Source: Halanaerobiales bacterium (GTDB lineage: Bacteria > Bacillota > Halanaerobiia > Halanaerobiales > Halanaerobiaceae). Taken from it: a DNA stretch of 64,000 nt. The stretch spans positions 62,001-126,000 of the forward strand of contig JADQBT010000003.1 in the NCBI GenBank assembly GCA_016278485.1, given 5' to 3'. The position numbers were made by a program, and so were the translations under genes. The notes beneath the pieces were generated by a model. It was given only the letters and a program-made list of their open reading frames with translations, was not told where the DNA came from and made no database searches. Positions 42,221 to 50,193 of the stretch are shown here, piece by piece. Numbering within the stretch: the stretch's first letter is position 1; each line of letters starts with the position of its first letter.

Positions 42221-43117
42221 CTAACGGTTTACCGAAATAGCCATTCTTTTATAGGTATGTCTTTTACCCCGAATTGCAATAGACATAGTCATAATGTTTT
42301 CTAAAATAGCAATCCCACTATAACCAGCATCTCCAATATGATGCAAATCAGCCCCTGCCATTTTGCTAGATATTGCAATATGTTTTATAGTCTCTGGATC
42401 TGCACTTTCTTGTGATGTACCAAGAGTATTCATAACCAAGGCTCCTGCTTGATGTATTTGTCTTGTTAACCTTTTCTGGTCTTCTATAGTTATGCCTGGC
42501 ACTGTGCCTGGCATAGGTAAAAGGATAACATCAGCACCTACCTTTATCAAGTGTTCTAGCATCAGTTGGTCAAGATTATCATCAATTACACCTGACATAT
42601 GCATTTTTCCGGCCATTATTATAATTTTTTCTTTAACCTCATTTGGTAGCTTTCTAATTGTCTCTAGGATTGCTTGATTAGATACACCCGTAGCAGGATT
42701 CCCGGTCAAACAGATAAAATCAAATCCTAGTTCAATTGCCTTAGCCACTGTTTCTAGACTTGCCCTTCTACCTACAGGAATACTTCTTAACTCACTCATA
42801 TTATCATCAACCGGCTCCAGATTTAACCCAACCAGACAGCCGCATAATTTCTTGATTTTATGTACAACACTACCTGAGATATTTTCCGTTATATTAGCAA
42901 AAAAGGGATTGTGTACATCAAACATATTTAATAAAATAATATCTGCCCCAAAGGCAGTTGCTAATTCTGAATTACTTACCTGTTGAAAAAGTGGCTTTTT
43001 GCCAATAACTTCACTGGCAATCACTCTACCTTCAGATAATTTAATACTTTCTAAAAGCTCACTTTTACTCATTTGTAGCATCTGTGAAGGTTTTGCATCT
43101 AATATTCGCGTAATCAT
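42221..43117 (-). CDS. TIM-barrel-like protein of unknown function in a PTS operon
   Basis: A 298-residue protein with repeated beta-alpha features: SELATAFGADIILLNMFDVHNP (about 50-71), FICLTGNPATGVSN (about 134-147), VKEKIIIMAGKMHMSG, VGADVILLPMPGTVPGITIED and GADLHHIGDAGYSG. This looks like a (beta/alpha)8 barrel, distantly similar to aldolase or PEP-mutase folds. Genes of this kind are found in sugar PTS operons, but I know no proven activity. It lies directly after nagE and could process the imported phosphosugar. Confidence 0.65.
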   Translation of the reverse strand: MITRILDAKPSQMLQMSKSELLESIKLSEGRVIASEVIGKKPLFQQVSNSELATAFGADIILLNMFDVHNPFFANITENISGSVVHKIKKLCGCLVGLNLEPVDDNMSELRSIPVGRRASLETVAKAIELGFDFICLTGNPATGVSNQAILETIRKLPNEVKEKIIIMAGKMHMSGVIDDNLDQLMLEHLIKVGADVILLPMPGTVPGITIEDQKRLTRQIHQAGALVMNTLGTSQESADPETIKHIAISSKMAGADLHHIGDAGYSGIAILENIMTMSIAIRGKRHTYKRMAISVNR

Positions 43118-43138
43118 TACTTTACCTCCATTAAATGG

Positions 43139-43160
43139 GCCGAAGGGTTACCCCTCCGGC
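43139..43160 (-). other. Intercistronic hairpin with tetraloop after the IICB gene
   Basis: A 9-bp GC-rich stem (43139-43147 with 43152-43160) capped on the minus strand by GUAA, a GNRA tetraloop. No U-run follows, so it is more likely an mRNA stabiliser or processing site than a terminator. Confidence 0.6.
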
Positions 43161-43174
43161 AATTATTTCTACCT

Positions 43175-44614
43175 TTATTTTAATTCTTTTTTAATTTGGT
43201 CTGCTATCATTTCTGCTCTGGTACCAACTACTACTTGAACATTATGTGCTGTTAATTTCATAACACCCAAAGCACCTAATTTTTTTAACCCTTCTTCATC
43301 AATTTTTTCATTATCTTCAATTTCAAGGCGTAATCTGGTAATACATGCATCTAACTTTTTAATATTTTCTGCTCCACCTAAATAATCTATATATTTACGT
43401 GCTCGCAAAGATTCTTGACTATCTGAACTTGCTGTATCAGAATTTTGGCTTTGATTACTTCTTTGTGATTCTGGCATAATATCCATACCAGCCCCAACGC
43501 CTTCTGCTCCAAAGCGACCAGGTGTAGCTATATCAAATTTCTCAATAAAGAACTTAAATAGGAAATAATATATTACAAAGGCTACAATTCCTAATGGAAT
43601 CAACAATAACGCCTTTGAAGCTAGACCAAAGTTTAAGAAATAATCAATTGCACCAGCTGAAAACCCAAAACCATGTTTAATACCAAATAAATATGTCAAA
43701 GCCAATGAAGCTCCGGTTAATAGAGCATGAATAAGATATAAAATTGGTGCTAGAAACATAAAACTAAATTCGATTGGTTCAGTGATTCCAGTTAAAAATG
43801 AAGTTAAAGCCAGACTCATAAATACTCCGGAAAGAGCTTTCTTATTTTCAGGTTTTGCTGCATGAAACATAGCCAATGCTGCTGCAGGAAGGCCAAACAT
43901 AAAAATTGGATAAAAGCCTGCCATAAATATTCCAGCAGAAGGATCCCCCGCAAAGAAACGAGAAAGGTCACCTGTAACTACTTCACCTGCCGCATTGGTA
44001 AACTCACCAAAAACAAACCAAATAAAGCTATTAAGTACATGATGTAAGCCTAATGGTATAAGTAAACGATTGAGAAATCCATAAACTGCTACCCCTAAAG
44101 AACCTGCCCCAATTAACCAATTACCAACACTATGAATTCCTAACTGGATTGGAGGCCAGGCATAACCAAAAATGCCAGCTAAAACAACACAAGCTGCTCC
44201 AGTTACAATTGGTACAAATCGTTTTCCCCCAAAAAATCCTAGATAATCAGGTAGTTTAATATCATGGTAGCGGTTATATAATGCACCCGCGGTTAGACCA
44301 GCAATAATACCAGCCAATACCCCCATATTTATTTCACTATCAATTGCCTTTGCACCATTTGTCAGTACAAAATAACCAACTACCCCAGCCAAACCTGCTG
44401 CTCCACTTCCATCATGAGCTATTCCAACAGCAACACCTATTGCAAACAGTATTGCCAAATTGCTGAAAATAGCATCACCTGCTGCCATCACAAATGGAAT
44501 GTCCAGTACATCACCTGCACCCAACCTTAACAACAAAGCAGCTGCTGGCAAAACTGCAATTGGAAGCATTAAAGCTTTACCAATACGTTGCAATTGTCCT
44601 AAAAATTTTCTCAT
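43175..44614 (-). CDS. nagE: PTS IICB transporter, N-acetylglucosamine type
   Basis: A 479-residue permease. The IIC domain (about 1-365) matches NagE of E. coli closely in LQRIGKALMLPIAVLPAAAL, INMGVLAGIIAGL, LPDYLGFFGGKRFVPI and NRLLIPLGLHHVLN; the IIB domain (about 405-479) has the phosphocysteine Cys424 in LDACITRLRLE. It would import GlcNAc or a close aminosugar as the 6-phosphate. The IIA is separate. Expression is governed by the RAT/terminator just upstream. Confidence 0.9.
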   Translation of the reverse strand: MRKFLGQLQRIGKALMLPIAVLPAAALLLRLGAGDVLDIPFVMAAGDAIFSNLAILFAIGVAVGIAHDGSGAAGLAGVVGYFVLTNGAKAIDSEINMGVLAGIIAGLTAGALYNRYHDIKLPDYLGFFGGKRFVPIVTGAACVVLAGIFGYAWPPIQLGIHSVGNWLIGAGSLGVAVYGFLNRLLIPLGLHHVLNSFIWFVFGEFTNAAGEVVTGDLSRFFAGDPSAGIFMAGFYPIFMFGLPAAALAMFHAAKPENKKALSGVFMSLALTSFLTGITEPIEFSFMFLAPILYLIHALLTGASLALTYLFGIKHGFGFSAGAIDYFLNFGLASKALLLIPLGIVAFVIYYFLFKFFIEKFDIATPGRFGAEGVGAGMDIMPESQRSNQSQNSDTASSDSQESLRARKYIDYLGGAENIKKLDACITRLRLEIEDNEKIDEEGLKKLGALGVMKLTAHNVQVVVGTRAEMIADQIKKELK

Positions 44615-44663
44615 TCTTTAAAGCCCTCCTTTTTTTAACAAAGAAATCCACTAAACATCTATA

Positions 44664-44736
44664 AGAAAAAAAGCATAAACTCACTAAGGATTAAGAAATC
44701 CTCAATAAGTTTATGCCTGATTTAACAGTTACACAC
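44664..44736 (-). promoter_or_regulatory. RAT-like antiterminator site overlapping a terminator, upstream of the IICB gene
   Basis: Read on the minus strand, 44708-44736 (GTGTGTAACTG...CAGGCATAAACT) resembles the ribonucleic antiterminator of LicT/BglG systems, and its 3' part is also the first arm of the terminator stem 44673-44692/44697-44716 followed by a U-run (44664-44672). Binding of the antiterminator would prevent termination into nagE. Confidence 0.78.
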
Positions 44737-45585
44737 TTAAATATTATTTTTTAATCTTTGCAAATGTAAAGCAATATAGCCTTTTTCAGCTTCACCTGGA
44801 TAGACACCTAGTCTATTTTCGATTTCAGTTCCAATTTTACTTGCCAGTCTATAAGACGAAACAAACTCTTCTTTGATCTTAGGTAATAATGGATTAGTAA
44901 CTTTCTTATCATTAGTAATTCTATCAATGCTAAATCTAAAATGATTTAGCAACCTTATATAACTTAGTTCACCAGGTTCTAATTTAATATTCAGTCCAAT
45001 TTCAACCATTTCAATTAAATCCTTCAATAAAGATGTATAACGCACCGTATCCTTCACTACTTTATTTTGTCTTGCAGCATGAAAATGCATTGTTATAAAA
45101 CCAATCTCTGATTCTGGGAGTTGTACTTTTAATCTCTTATTTATAATATGTACTACTTGGAATGCTACTTTATACTCTTCATTATACAATACTTTGATTT
45201 CTTCCAAAAAGGGATTATTTACTTTTAAATCTGCTTCTAACCTCTCAATAGCAAAACCAATGTGATCAGTTAAAGCAATATGTATATGAGAGTTTAAATT
45301 ACCTAATTTATTTTCTGCCATTAATATTATTTCTTCACAGAGTCCTATTACATTACCATCAAGGTCATTAACTAACTGAAAATAATCCTTTTTATTTTTT
45401 TCATCATATGCTATAAATGACTTTTCAATTATAGCAGGATCAATCCCGATTCGTTGTCCTTGCTTTTTTGCAAAGCCAAGCCCTTTACCAACTAGAACTT
45501 CTTCCTGTTTACTTTCATATTTACTGGCAAGAATCACATTATTATTTAAAACTTTATTAATAACATAAGTAATATTGTCAGCCAT
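44737..45585 (-). CDS. BglG/LicT-family transcriptional antiterminator
   Basis: A 282-residue RNA-binding regulator: CAT domain (about 1-60; ITYVINKVLNNNVILASKY, VLVGKGLGFAKKQG) and two PRD domains (about 70-170 and 175-282) with His residues in NSHIHIALTDH and MHFHAARQ that are targets of PTS phosphorylation. It should bind the two RAT sites flanking its gene and allow transcription when inducer sugar is present. It autoregulates itself and controls the whole PTS operon. Confidence 0.94.
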   Translation of the reverse strand: MADNITYVINKVLNNNVILASKYESKQEEVLVGKGLGFAKKQGQRIGIDPAIIEKSFIAYDEKNKKDYFQLVNDLDGNVIGLCEEIILMAENKLGNLNSHIHIALTDHIGFAIERLEADLKVNNPFLEEIKVLYNEEYKVAFQVVHIINKRLKVQLPESEIGFITMHFHAARQNKVVKDTVRYTSLLKDLIEMVEIGLNIKLEPGELSYIRLLNHFRFSIDRITNDKKVTNPLLPKIKEEFVSSYRLASKIGTEIENRLGVYPGEAEKGYIALHLQRLKNNI

Positions 45586-45614
45586 TCCTGCCTCCTTCTA
45601 ATTAGATACCCAAT

Positions 45615-45680
45615 TAAAAAAACCAGGTAAAGATAGATTGTCCTCTTTCACCTGGTTTATGCCTGCTCAATCAGTAACAC
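45615..45680 (-). promoter_or_regulatory. RAT site and overlapping terminator upstream of the antiterminator gene
   Basis: On the minus strand 45654-45680 reads GTGTTACTG...GCAGGCATAAACC, very close to known LicT/SacY-class RATs. Its end overlaps the terminator stem 45650-45658/45620-45628 followed by U7. This gives autoregulation of the antiterminator gene. Confidence 0.88.
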
Positions 45681-45713
45681 ACCAATTAAATTGAATATTC
45701 ATTTATTAATTTT

Positions 45714-45742
45714 ATTATATTTGAAAAAAATTTTTTTGTCAA
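45714..45742 (-). promoter_or_regulatory. Consensus promoter of the PTS operon
   Basis: Minus-strand TTGACA (45737-45742) and TATAAT (45714-45719), 17-nt spacing, both perfect; the A7T7-type spacer may bend. A strong promoter followed by a RAT-controlled terminator is the standard design. Confidence 0.88.
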
Positions 45743-45789
45743 ATAATTTTATATTTAGGTTTTTTTAGATTTTATATTTAGAAAAATTT

Positions 45790-46359
45790 TTATTTATCGC
45801 AAAACCAAGTATACCACATAGATGCAATATCTTTTGGATTCAAAAATAGTACTTTATCTTGCCCCAAAAATGTTATTAACTTTGCATCCTGTCGAAAAAT
45901 AAGTGTTTCTTTTTTTATTTCTGTTTCCTTCACAAAATTATCATTCTCCCTTAAATCAGTTAAAGACCTGTAAAGCGCAAAATCAATTAAATGCTCTTTC
46001 ATAGTTTTATTTTTTTCATATAAAATTACATATTTTTTACATACAAATAAATCTTTCTCAATATCTTTTCTGAGTTTTACTTCAACCTCAAAATCAACTA
46101 TTAATAGAAGATAAACTTCCCGAATAACATAATCATTAGTAAAATTATCTTTCAGAAAGCCAAATTTGTCTTGAAAATAACCAGCAACCATATACTCGAG
46201 TTCTTCGCATCTTTTCTTTAAAATTTTTTCGTCATCTATTTTACTAATTATAAAGATTGCATAATTGTTGTAATATATTTCAGAAAATAGTTTTTTTACT
46301 TTTGCAGGAAAAGGATACTCAAACTTTTTTAAATCAGTTAGCTTTTTCACCCCAATCAT
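45790..46359 (-). CDS. Unknown protein, possibly ABC-three-component middle-component-like
   Basis: A 189-residue soluble protein, rich in Lys, Glu and aromatic residues, without a signal peptide. The stretch REVYLLLIVDFEVEVKLRKD followed by IEKDLFVCKKYVILYEKN recalls the middle component (MC1) of some ABC-three-component systems ('...LR..IE.D...CrKyvi'). No AAA/ABC ATPase gene is beside it, so if that relation is real this is an orphan. Start ATG 46359 has a GAGGAT site. Flanked by promoter and terminator regions of other operons. Function unknown. Confidence 0.55.
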   Translation of the reverse strand: MIGVKKLTDLKKFEYPFPAKVKKLFSEIYYNNYAIFIISKIDDEKILKKRCEELEYMVAGYFQDKFGFLKDNFTNDYVIREVYLLLIVDFEVEVKLRKDIEKDLFVCKKYVILYEKNKTMKEHLIDFALYRSLTDLRENDNFVKETEIKKETLIFRQDAKLITFLGQDKVLFLNPKDIASMWYTWFCDK

Positions 46360-46456
46360 CCTCTCAAAATAATCTAATATTCAGTATTCTTATTATATAT
46401 TCGCTATTTAATTCCATTTTCCTGCTAATTATTTAAATATTTTACATAATTTAACA

Positions 46457-46491
46457 TAAAAGACCTTTACCACGTATTAGCAGTAAAGGTC
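46457..46491 (-). terminator. Terminator of the glycyl-radical enzyme operon
   Basis: A 9-bp stem (46462-46470 with 46483-46491) followed by a short U-rich run on the minus strand, seven nt after the phosphatase stop. Confidence 0.7.
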
Positions 46492-46497
46492 AGCTCC

Positions 46498-46980
46498 TTA
46501 CATCAAACCTTTTTCAGTTAAAATATGTTCAACTATCTCTCGTACAGCACCATTTCCACCATCATTATTTGAAACCATATCTACTTCTTTAATTACCTGA
46601 CTTGCTGCATCGCGAGGACAAGCAGCAAAACCTGCTCTTTTTATTACCTCTAAATCATTAATATCATCACCGATATAACATATATTTTGATAGCTAATCT
46701 TTTTTTCAATTAAAATTTCATCAACTTTACTTACCTTATCACCAATTCCTTGATAAACATCTTTAATACCAAGTTCAGCAGCTCTAATATCAACTAATTT
46801 TGATTTTCTTCCAGTAATAATTATTACATCCAGACCAGCTCTCAATGCAACAAAAACAATCATGCCATCTTTTACATCAAAAGCCTTCATTTCATTACCA
46901 TGATTATCAATATATAGTTTTCCATCAGTCATTGTTCCATCAACATCTAAAAATATTGTATTTATTTTTTCTAGACCCAT
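46498..46980 (-). CDS. KdsC-like HAD phosphatase (YrbI family)
   Basis: A 160-residue HAD hydrolase without a cap domain, the architecture of KDO-8-phosphate phosphatase. Motif I is FLDVDGTMTDG (about 10-20), motif II ITGRKSKLV (about 55-63), motif III/IV CYIGDDINDLEV near 101-112. KdsC would be part of Kdo synthesis for lipopolysaccharide, fitting an outer membrane, but no other Kdo gene is nearby. Here it is the last gene after a glycyl-radical enzyme and an ECF S component (10-nt overlap), so it may dephosphorylate a different metabolite. Confidence 0.82.
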   Translation of the reverse strand: MGLEKINTIFLDVDGTMTDGKLYIDNHGNEMKAFDVKDGMIVFVALRAGLDVIIITGRKSKLVDIRAAELGIKDVYQGIGDKVSKVDEILIEKKISYQNICYIGDDINDLEVIKRAGFAACPRDAASQVIKEVDMVSNNDGGNGAVREIVEHILTEKGLM

Positions 46981-47534
46981 TTACTATCAGATCCAACTGT
47001 TCTCATATTTTCACTAAATTGTTTAACTGGTCTGATCCTTTCTACAAAGAGCGGTAGGAAAAGCAACTGAATAATGACCGCCGGAACCGCAGAAGCAACT
47101 ACTCCTTGCATAAACATCCAGAAAGGTGGGTTAAATCCAAATACCGGGCCAGCAATTAAAAGTGCAAAACCAAAAGCCACTCTTCCCACTAACATACTAA
47201 TAATTAATGAAATAAAAATATTTTTCCTTAGTTTAGAGTAAAGAAACCCACTTAACAGTCCATATGCACCTAACTCAAATGCCATCATAAAGAAAATAGG
47301 TGGCATCATCGGCGGCATACCAGTTAAAAAAGTACTAAAAAGAGGAGTAACAACCCCAACTATTAAACCCCATAATGGACCAAGCGTTAAGCCTGCCAGC
47401 AAAACAGGAATATGCATCGGTGATATCCAACTGCTTAACATCTGACCACCTAGCATATGTATAATTTGTGGAAAAATAATACCTAATATAATAAAAAAAC
47501 TTGACCAAACTAATTTTCTAGTGCGAATATTCAT
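46971..47534 (-). CDS. ECF transporter S component, substrate unknown
   Basis: A 187-residue membrane protein with six predicted helices: WSSFFIILGIIFPQIIHMLGG, SPMHIPVLLAGLTLGPLWGLIVG, then MPPIFFMMAFELGAYGLLSGFLY and others. These features fit the substrate-binding subunit of an energy-coupling-factor vitamin or metabolite importer that shares an ECF module encoded elsewhere. Immediately after the YjjW-type activase gene and overlapping the phosphatase gene, which suggests a substrate or cofactor related to the glycyl-radical enzyme. Confidence 0.8.
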   Translation of the reverse strand: MNIRTRKLVWSSFFIILGIIFPQIIHMLGGQMLSSWISPMHIPVLLAGLTLGPLWGLIVGVVTPLFSTFLTGMPPMMPPIFFMMAFELGAYGLLSGFLYSKLRKNIFISLIISMLVGRVAFGFALLIAGPVFGFNPPFWMFMQGVVASAVPAVIIQLLFLPLFVERIRPVKQFSENMRTVGSDSKWV

Positions 47535-47563
47535 TATAATTGCTCCTTTATAATTTAATTATT

Positions 47564-48424
47564 TTATACTAAAACAACATTTTGACAACCATTTTTCTCA
47601 GCAATAGATACCAATTCTAACATATACTCTTGCTCAGGAGAAATACTTTCTAACTTTTCTTTCCTAACACCCATTGCCCTGTACTTAATCAATTTATACC
47701 TTATTTTCGAGTCAAGTCCAGCCAATAATTTGCTTATTTGATCTACATTAAAATAGTTGTCTAGCAGATTAGGTACAATCACTGTCCTTACCTCATATAA
47801 CTTATCAACTTTGGCCATAAACTTGACATTTTTCATTACATTAATATTATCCAAACCTGTCAGTCTTCTATGCTCAGCTGATTTAAACGATTTAAAGTCA
47901 ATCATTGCCATATCGAGATTCTCTAATAAGAGCGGTTTATCTTCCAACAGAACCGAACCATTAGTATCTAAAAAATTACTTAATCCTAATTTTTTAACTT
48001 CTCTAAATAAATCTGTTAAAAAATCAGTCTGTAAGGTCGCTTCACCCCCTGAAACAGTTATCCCTGAGATAAACGGCTTTAATTTTCTTACTTTCCTAAT
48101 TATCTCTTCTAGACCCATTATTTTTACGCGGGGTGAACTATCTCGCAAACAGGCTTCTAAACATTTGTCACATGCAATACATAACTCTTCTTGCCAACTA
48201 ACTTGATCTCTTTCATTAATAGTAAGTGCACCTTTTGGACATACGGCTAGACAGTTACCACAATTATTACAGATATTAATTGTCTCTGGATTATGGCAAT
48301 ATAGACAATCAAAATTACACCCTTGTAAAAAAATCACTGTCCTATTTCCAGGACCATCTACTGAACTAAAAGGTATAATTTTATTTACTATAACTTCTTT
48401 CTTCTTCTTACTTTGCCTTTGCAT
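47564..48424 (-). CDS. yjjW: Glycyl-radical enzyme activating protein (YjjW-like radical SAM)
   Basis: A 286-residue radical-SAM activase. The S-adenosylmethionine cluster motif is QGCNFDCLYCHNP (about 33-45); a ferredoxin-like insert with two CxxCxxC motifs follows (CNNCGNCLAVCPKG and CIACDKCLEAC, about 50-95), and GGEATLQ is near 127. ATG 48424 is chosen, one nt after the stop of the enzyme gene and behind GGAAAG; a frame eight codons longer is possible. It would install the glycyl radical on the neighbouring enzyme. Confidence 0.92.
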   Translation of the reverse strand: MQRQSKKKKEVIVNKIIPFSSVDGPGNRTVIFLQGCNFDCLYCHNPETINICNNCGNCLAVCPKGALTINERDQVSWQEELCIACDKCLEACLRDSSPRVKIMGLEEIIRKVRKLKPFISGITVSGGEATLQTDFLTDLFREVKKLGLSNFLDTNGSVLLEDKPLLLENLDMAMIDFKSFKSAEHRRLTGLDNINVMKNVKFMAKVDKLYEVRTVIVPNLLDNYFNVDQISKLLAGLDSKIRYKLIKYRAMGVRKEKLESISPEQEYMLELVSIAEKNGCQNVVLV

Positions 48425-48425
48425 T

Positions 48426-49916
48426 TCATCTTTCCTTTCGCCCAGCAAGATCCTGATTTTCCATTGTTTCTACCCCAAGTAAAGTTGTATCACGCAAAAC
48501 AGCTTTACCTTTTTTAAGTTTCTCCATCTCTGAGCGCTTTACGAGATAACCGGTTATTCTTATTAACTCACTATCCTTTGTATAAAAAGCAAACATTCTT
48601 AACCCAGACTGCATTGCTCCTTTAATAATATCTAGCACTGCTGCTGGGTTCCTTTTGTTTGTCCTAGCAAATGCAAAAATATCACTCACACCAGTCGGAA
48701 AGTAACTATGAAATTGACCTGCCTGTAAAATATGTTCATAGATATCAGGTTCTTCTCCAATCGGAATCCGGCAACCTGGTGTTGTATCCTCATCTGGTCC
48801 AATCCCTGATTGTGCATGTAAAAGAAACTTTTGCTGAGAAACGGAACAATATTTATTCTTATGTCCAGCAACTTGCTCAGCTATTTTCTCAATAATTTGT
48901 AATCCTAATTCATCTGCCAATTCTGACTGACCATATCTTAGCTCTTTACCTTCTTTTTTCATAAAATGATTTACTGCTTCAGCCAAACCAAATATGCCAA
49001 ACATAGCAGTATATCTTTTGAGATTAAGTAACCCTTCCTGCACTAAGAAATTCGATCTGAAAAAACCACTTTCTTCCACTAGAAAGCGAATTCTTTTATC
49101 CATCAAACTTAACATTATCCTAACTGTTTGAGGCAATTTTTCCTCTAGCAACTCTTTTCTACTGACAGCTTTTTCTGCCAATGCTTTCAAATTAAGTCTT
49201 ACTAAAGTAAAACTTCCTCCTCCAATCGGCAATCCATTGTAACAACTGGCCAGGCCATATTTTTCACCAAAATCATTTACAAACATTTCATGATTAGCAA
49301 AATATGGTTTAGAAACAGCTAGCCCTGTTTTGACCGCCTCCACGGCAAATGCATCGGCAGTTAGCTCTTGACTATACTTTAATGAAAGATTAGGGACCGG
49401 ATTTTCTAATTCTCTTTCAGCTTGTAAAATTAGTCTACCTGCTTTTGTCTCTTCTGGCCCAATATTTGCATGGACAAAAGAATCAGTCAAAGTGCGATCA
49501 ATATGTGTTAAAAATAATTTTATTAAGGCAAGTGCTTCAGATTCATCTTCAATAAAAGGATTTAATAGTTTATCAATATTACCAAGATAAACAGGAAATG
49601 TTGTAACAGAAGGGATATGTTTATACAAAATTAAAAGACTATTAATTGCTTCCTGCAAATTACGAGGTGGATCTAACTCAAGAAAGTCGCTCCCCTGCTG
49701 CATGAATTTTTCAAAATCTACTAGATTATAGCGTGGCCTAAAAGGAGCATTTCCTTCTTTCAAATCGCAAATAATTCCCTCATTTAAATGCTGTTTTTCA
49801 TTTATACTTAAATCTAGCACATCCAGGCTATTCTCAGCCGCTCTGGCCAAGGCTATTACTTTCTGATACTGTTCTAATGATCTGTTTTTAATGATCTCAA
49901 GAATCTCTTTCTGCAT
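48426..49916 (-). CDS. yjjI: YjjI-family glycyl-radical enzyme
   Basis: A 496-residue enzyme of the short YjjI (DUF3029) branch of the glycyl-radical superfamily. The thiyl-radical cysteine is likely Cys225 in GLASCYNGLP and the radical glycine Gly456 in RITGYLVKRS, 40 residues from the C terminus. YjjI has no established reaction to my knowledge. It is first in an operon with its activase, an ECF S component and a HAD phosphatase. An anaerobic lifestyle follows from oxygen sensitivity of this enzyme type. Confidence 0.9.
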   Translation of the reverse strand: MQKEILEIIKNRSLEQYQKVIALARAAENSLDVLDLSINEKQHLNEGIICDLKEGNAPFRPRYNLVDFEKFMQQGSDFLELDPPRNLQEAINSLLILYKHIPSVTTFPVYLGNIDKLLNPFIEDESEALALIKLFLTHIDRTLTDSFVHANIGPEETKAGRLILQAERELENPVPNLSLKYSQELTADAFAVEAVKTGLAVSKPYFANHEMFVNDFGEKYGLASCYNGLPIGGGSFTLVRLNLKALAEKAVSRKELLEEKLPQTVRIMLSLMDKRIRFLVEESGFFRSNFLVQEGLLNLKRYTAMFGIFGLAEAVNHFMKKEGKELRYGQSELADELGLQIIEKIAEQVAGHKNKYCSVSQQKFLLHAQSGIGPDEDTTPGCRIPIGEEPDIYEHILQAGQFHSYFPTGVSDIFAFARTNKRNPAAVLDIIKGAMQSGLRMFAFYTKDSELIRITGYLVKRSEMEKLKKGKAVLRDTTLLGVETMENQDLAGRKER

Positions 49917-49945
49917 AAAAAATGCCTCCTTTAATAGATACCTTC

Positions 49946-49974
49946 ATTATATATTAATTATGATTAACACGCAA
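49946..49974 (-). promoter_or_regulatory. Promoter of the yjjI operon
   Basis: Minus-strand TTGCGT (49969-49974) and TATAAT (49946-49951), spacing 17 nt. Confidence 0.68.
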
Positions 49975-50045
49975 AAACAAAAAAAAGCTAGAAACAAAGC
50001 AAAAATAAGTTGACTAATAATTGTTTTGCAAATTGTCTTACTTAA

Positions 50046-50074
50046 TTGACAATTAATAAAAAAAGTAATATAAT
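50046..50074 (+). promoter_or_regulatory. Promoter of the UgpB-type importer operon
   Basis: Perfect TTGACA (50046-50051) and TATAAT (50069-50074), 17-nt spacing, start near 50081 and an untranslated leader of about 110 nt. The AATTGT motif repeats several times around 50016-50056, a possible operator. Confidence 0.85.
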
Positions 50075-50193
50075 AATTGTGCTAATCTCAATAAAATATT
50101 TACTAGTGTTCAAAATAAACAGCCTTTTTAATACTTAATAAAACTGTGTTAGATAGGTTTTTTATTTGCATTTAAAAAAGGAGGATTTAATTA

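Noticed and set aside
47757-48206. 149-codon plus-strand open frame opposite the radical-SAM activase gene
   Set aside because: Antisense to a clear radical-SAM gene, low-complexity Ser/Leu-rich translation, no ribosome site.
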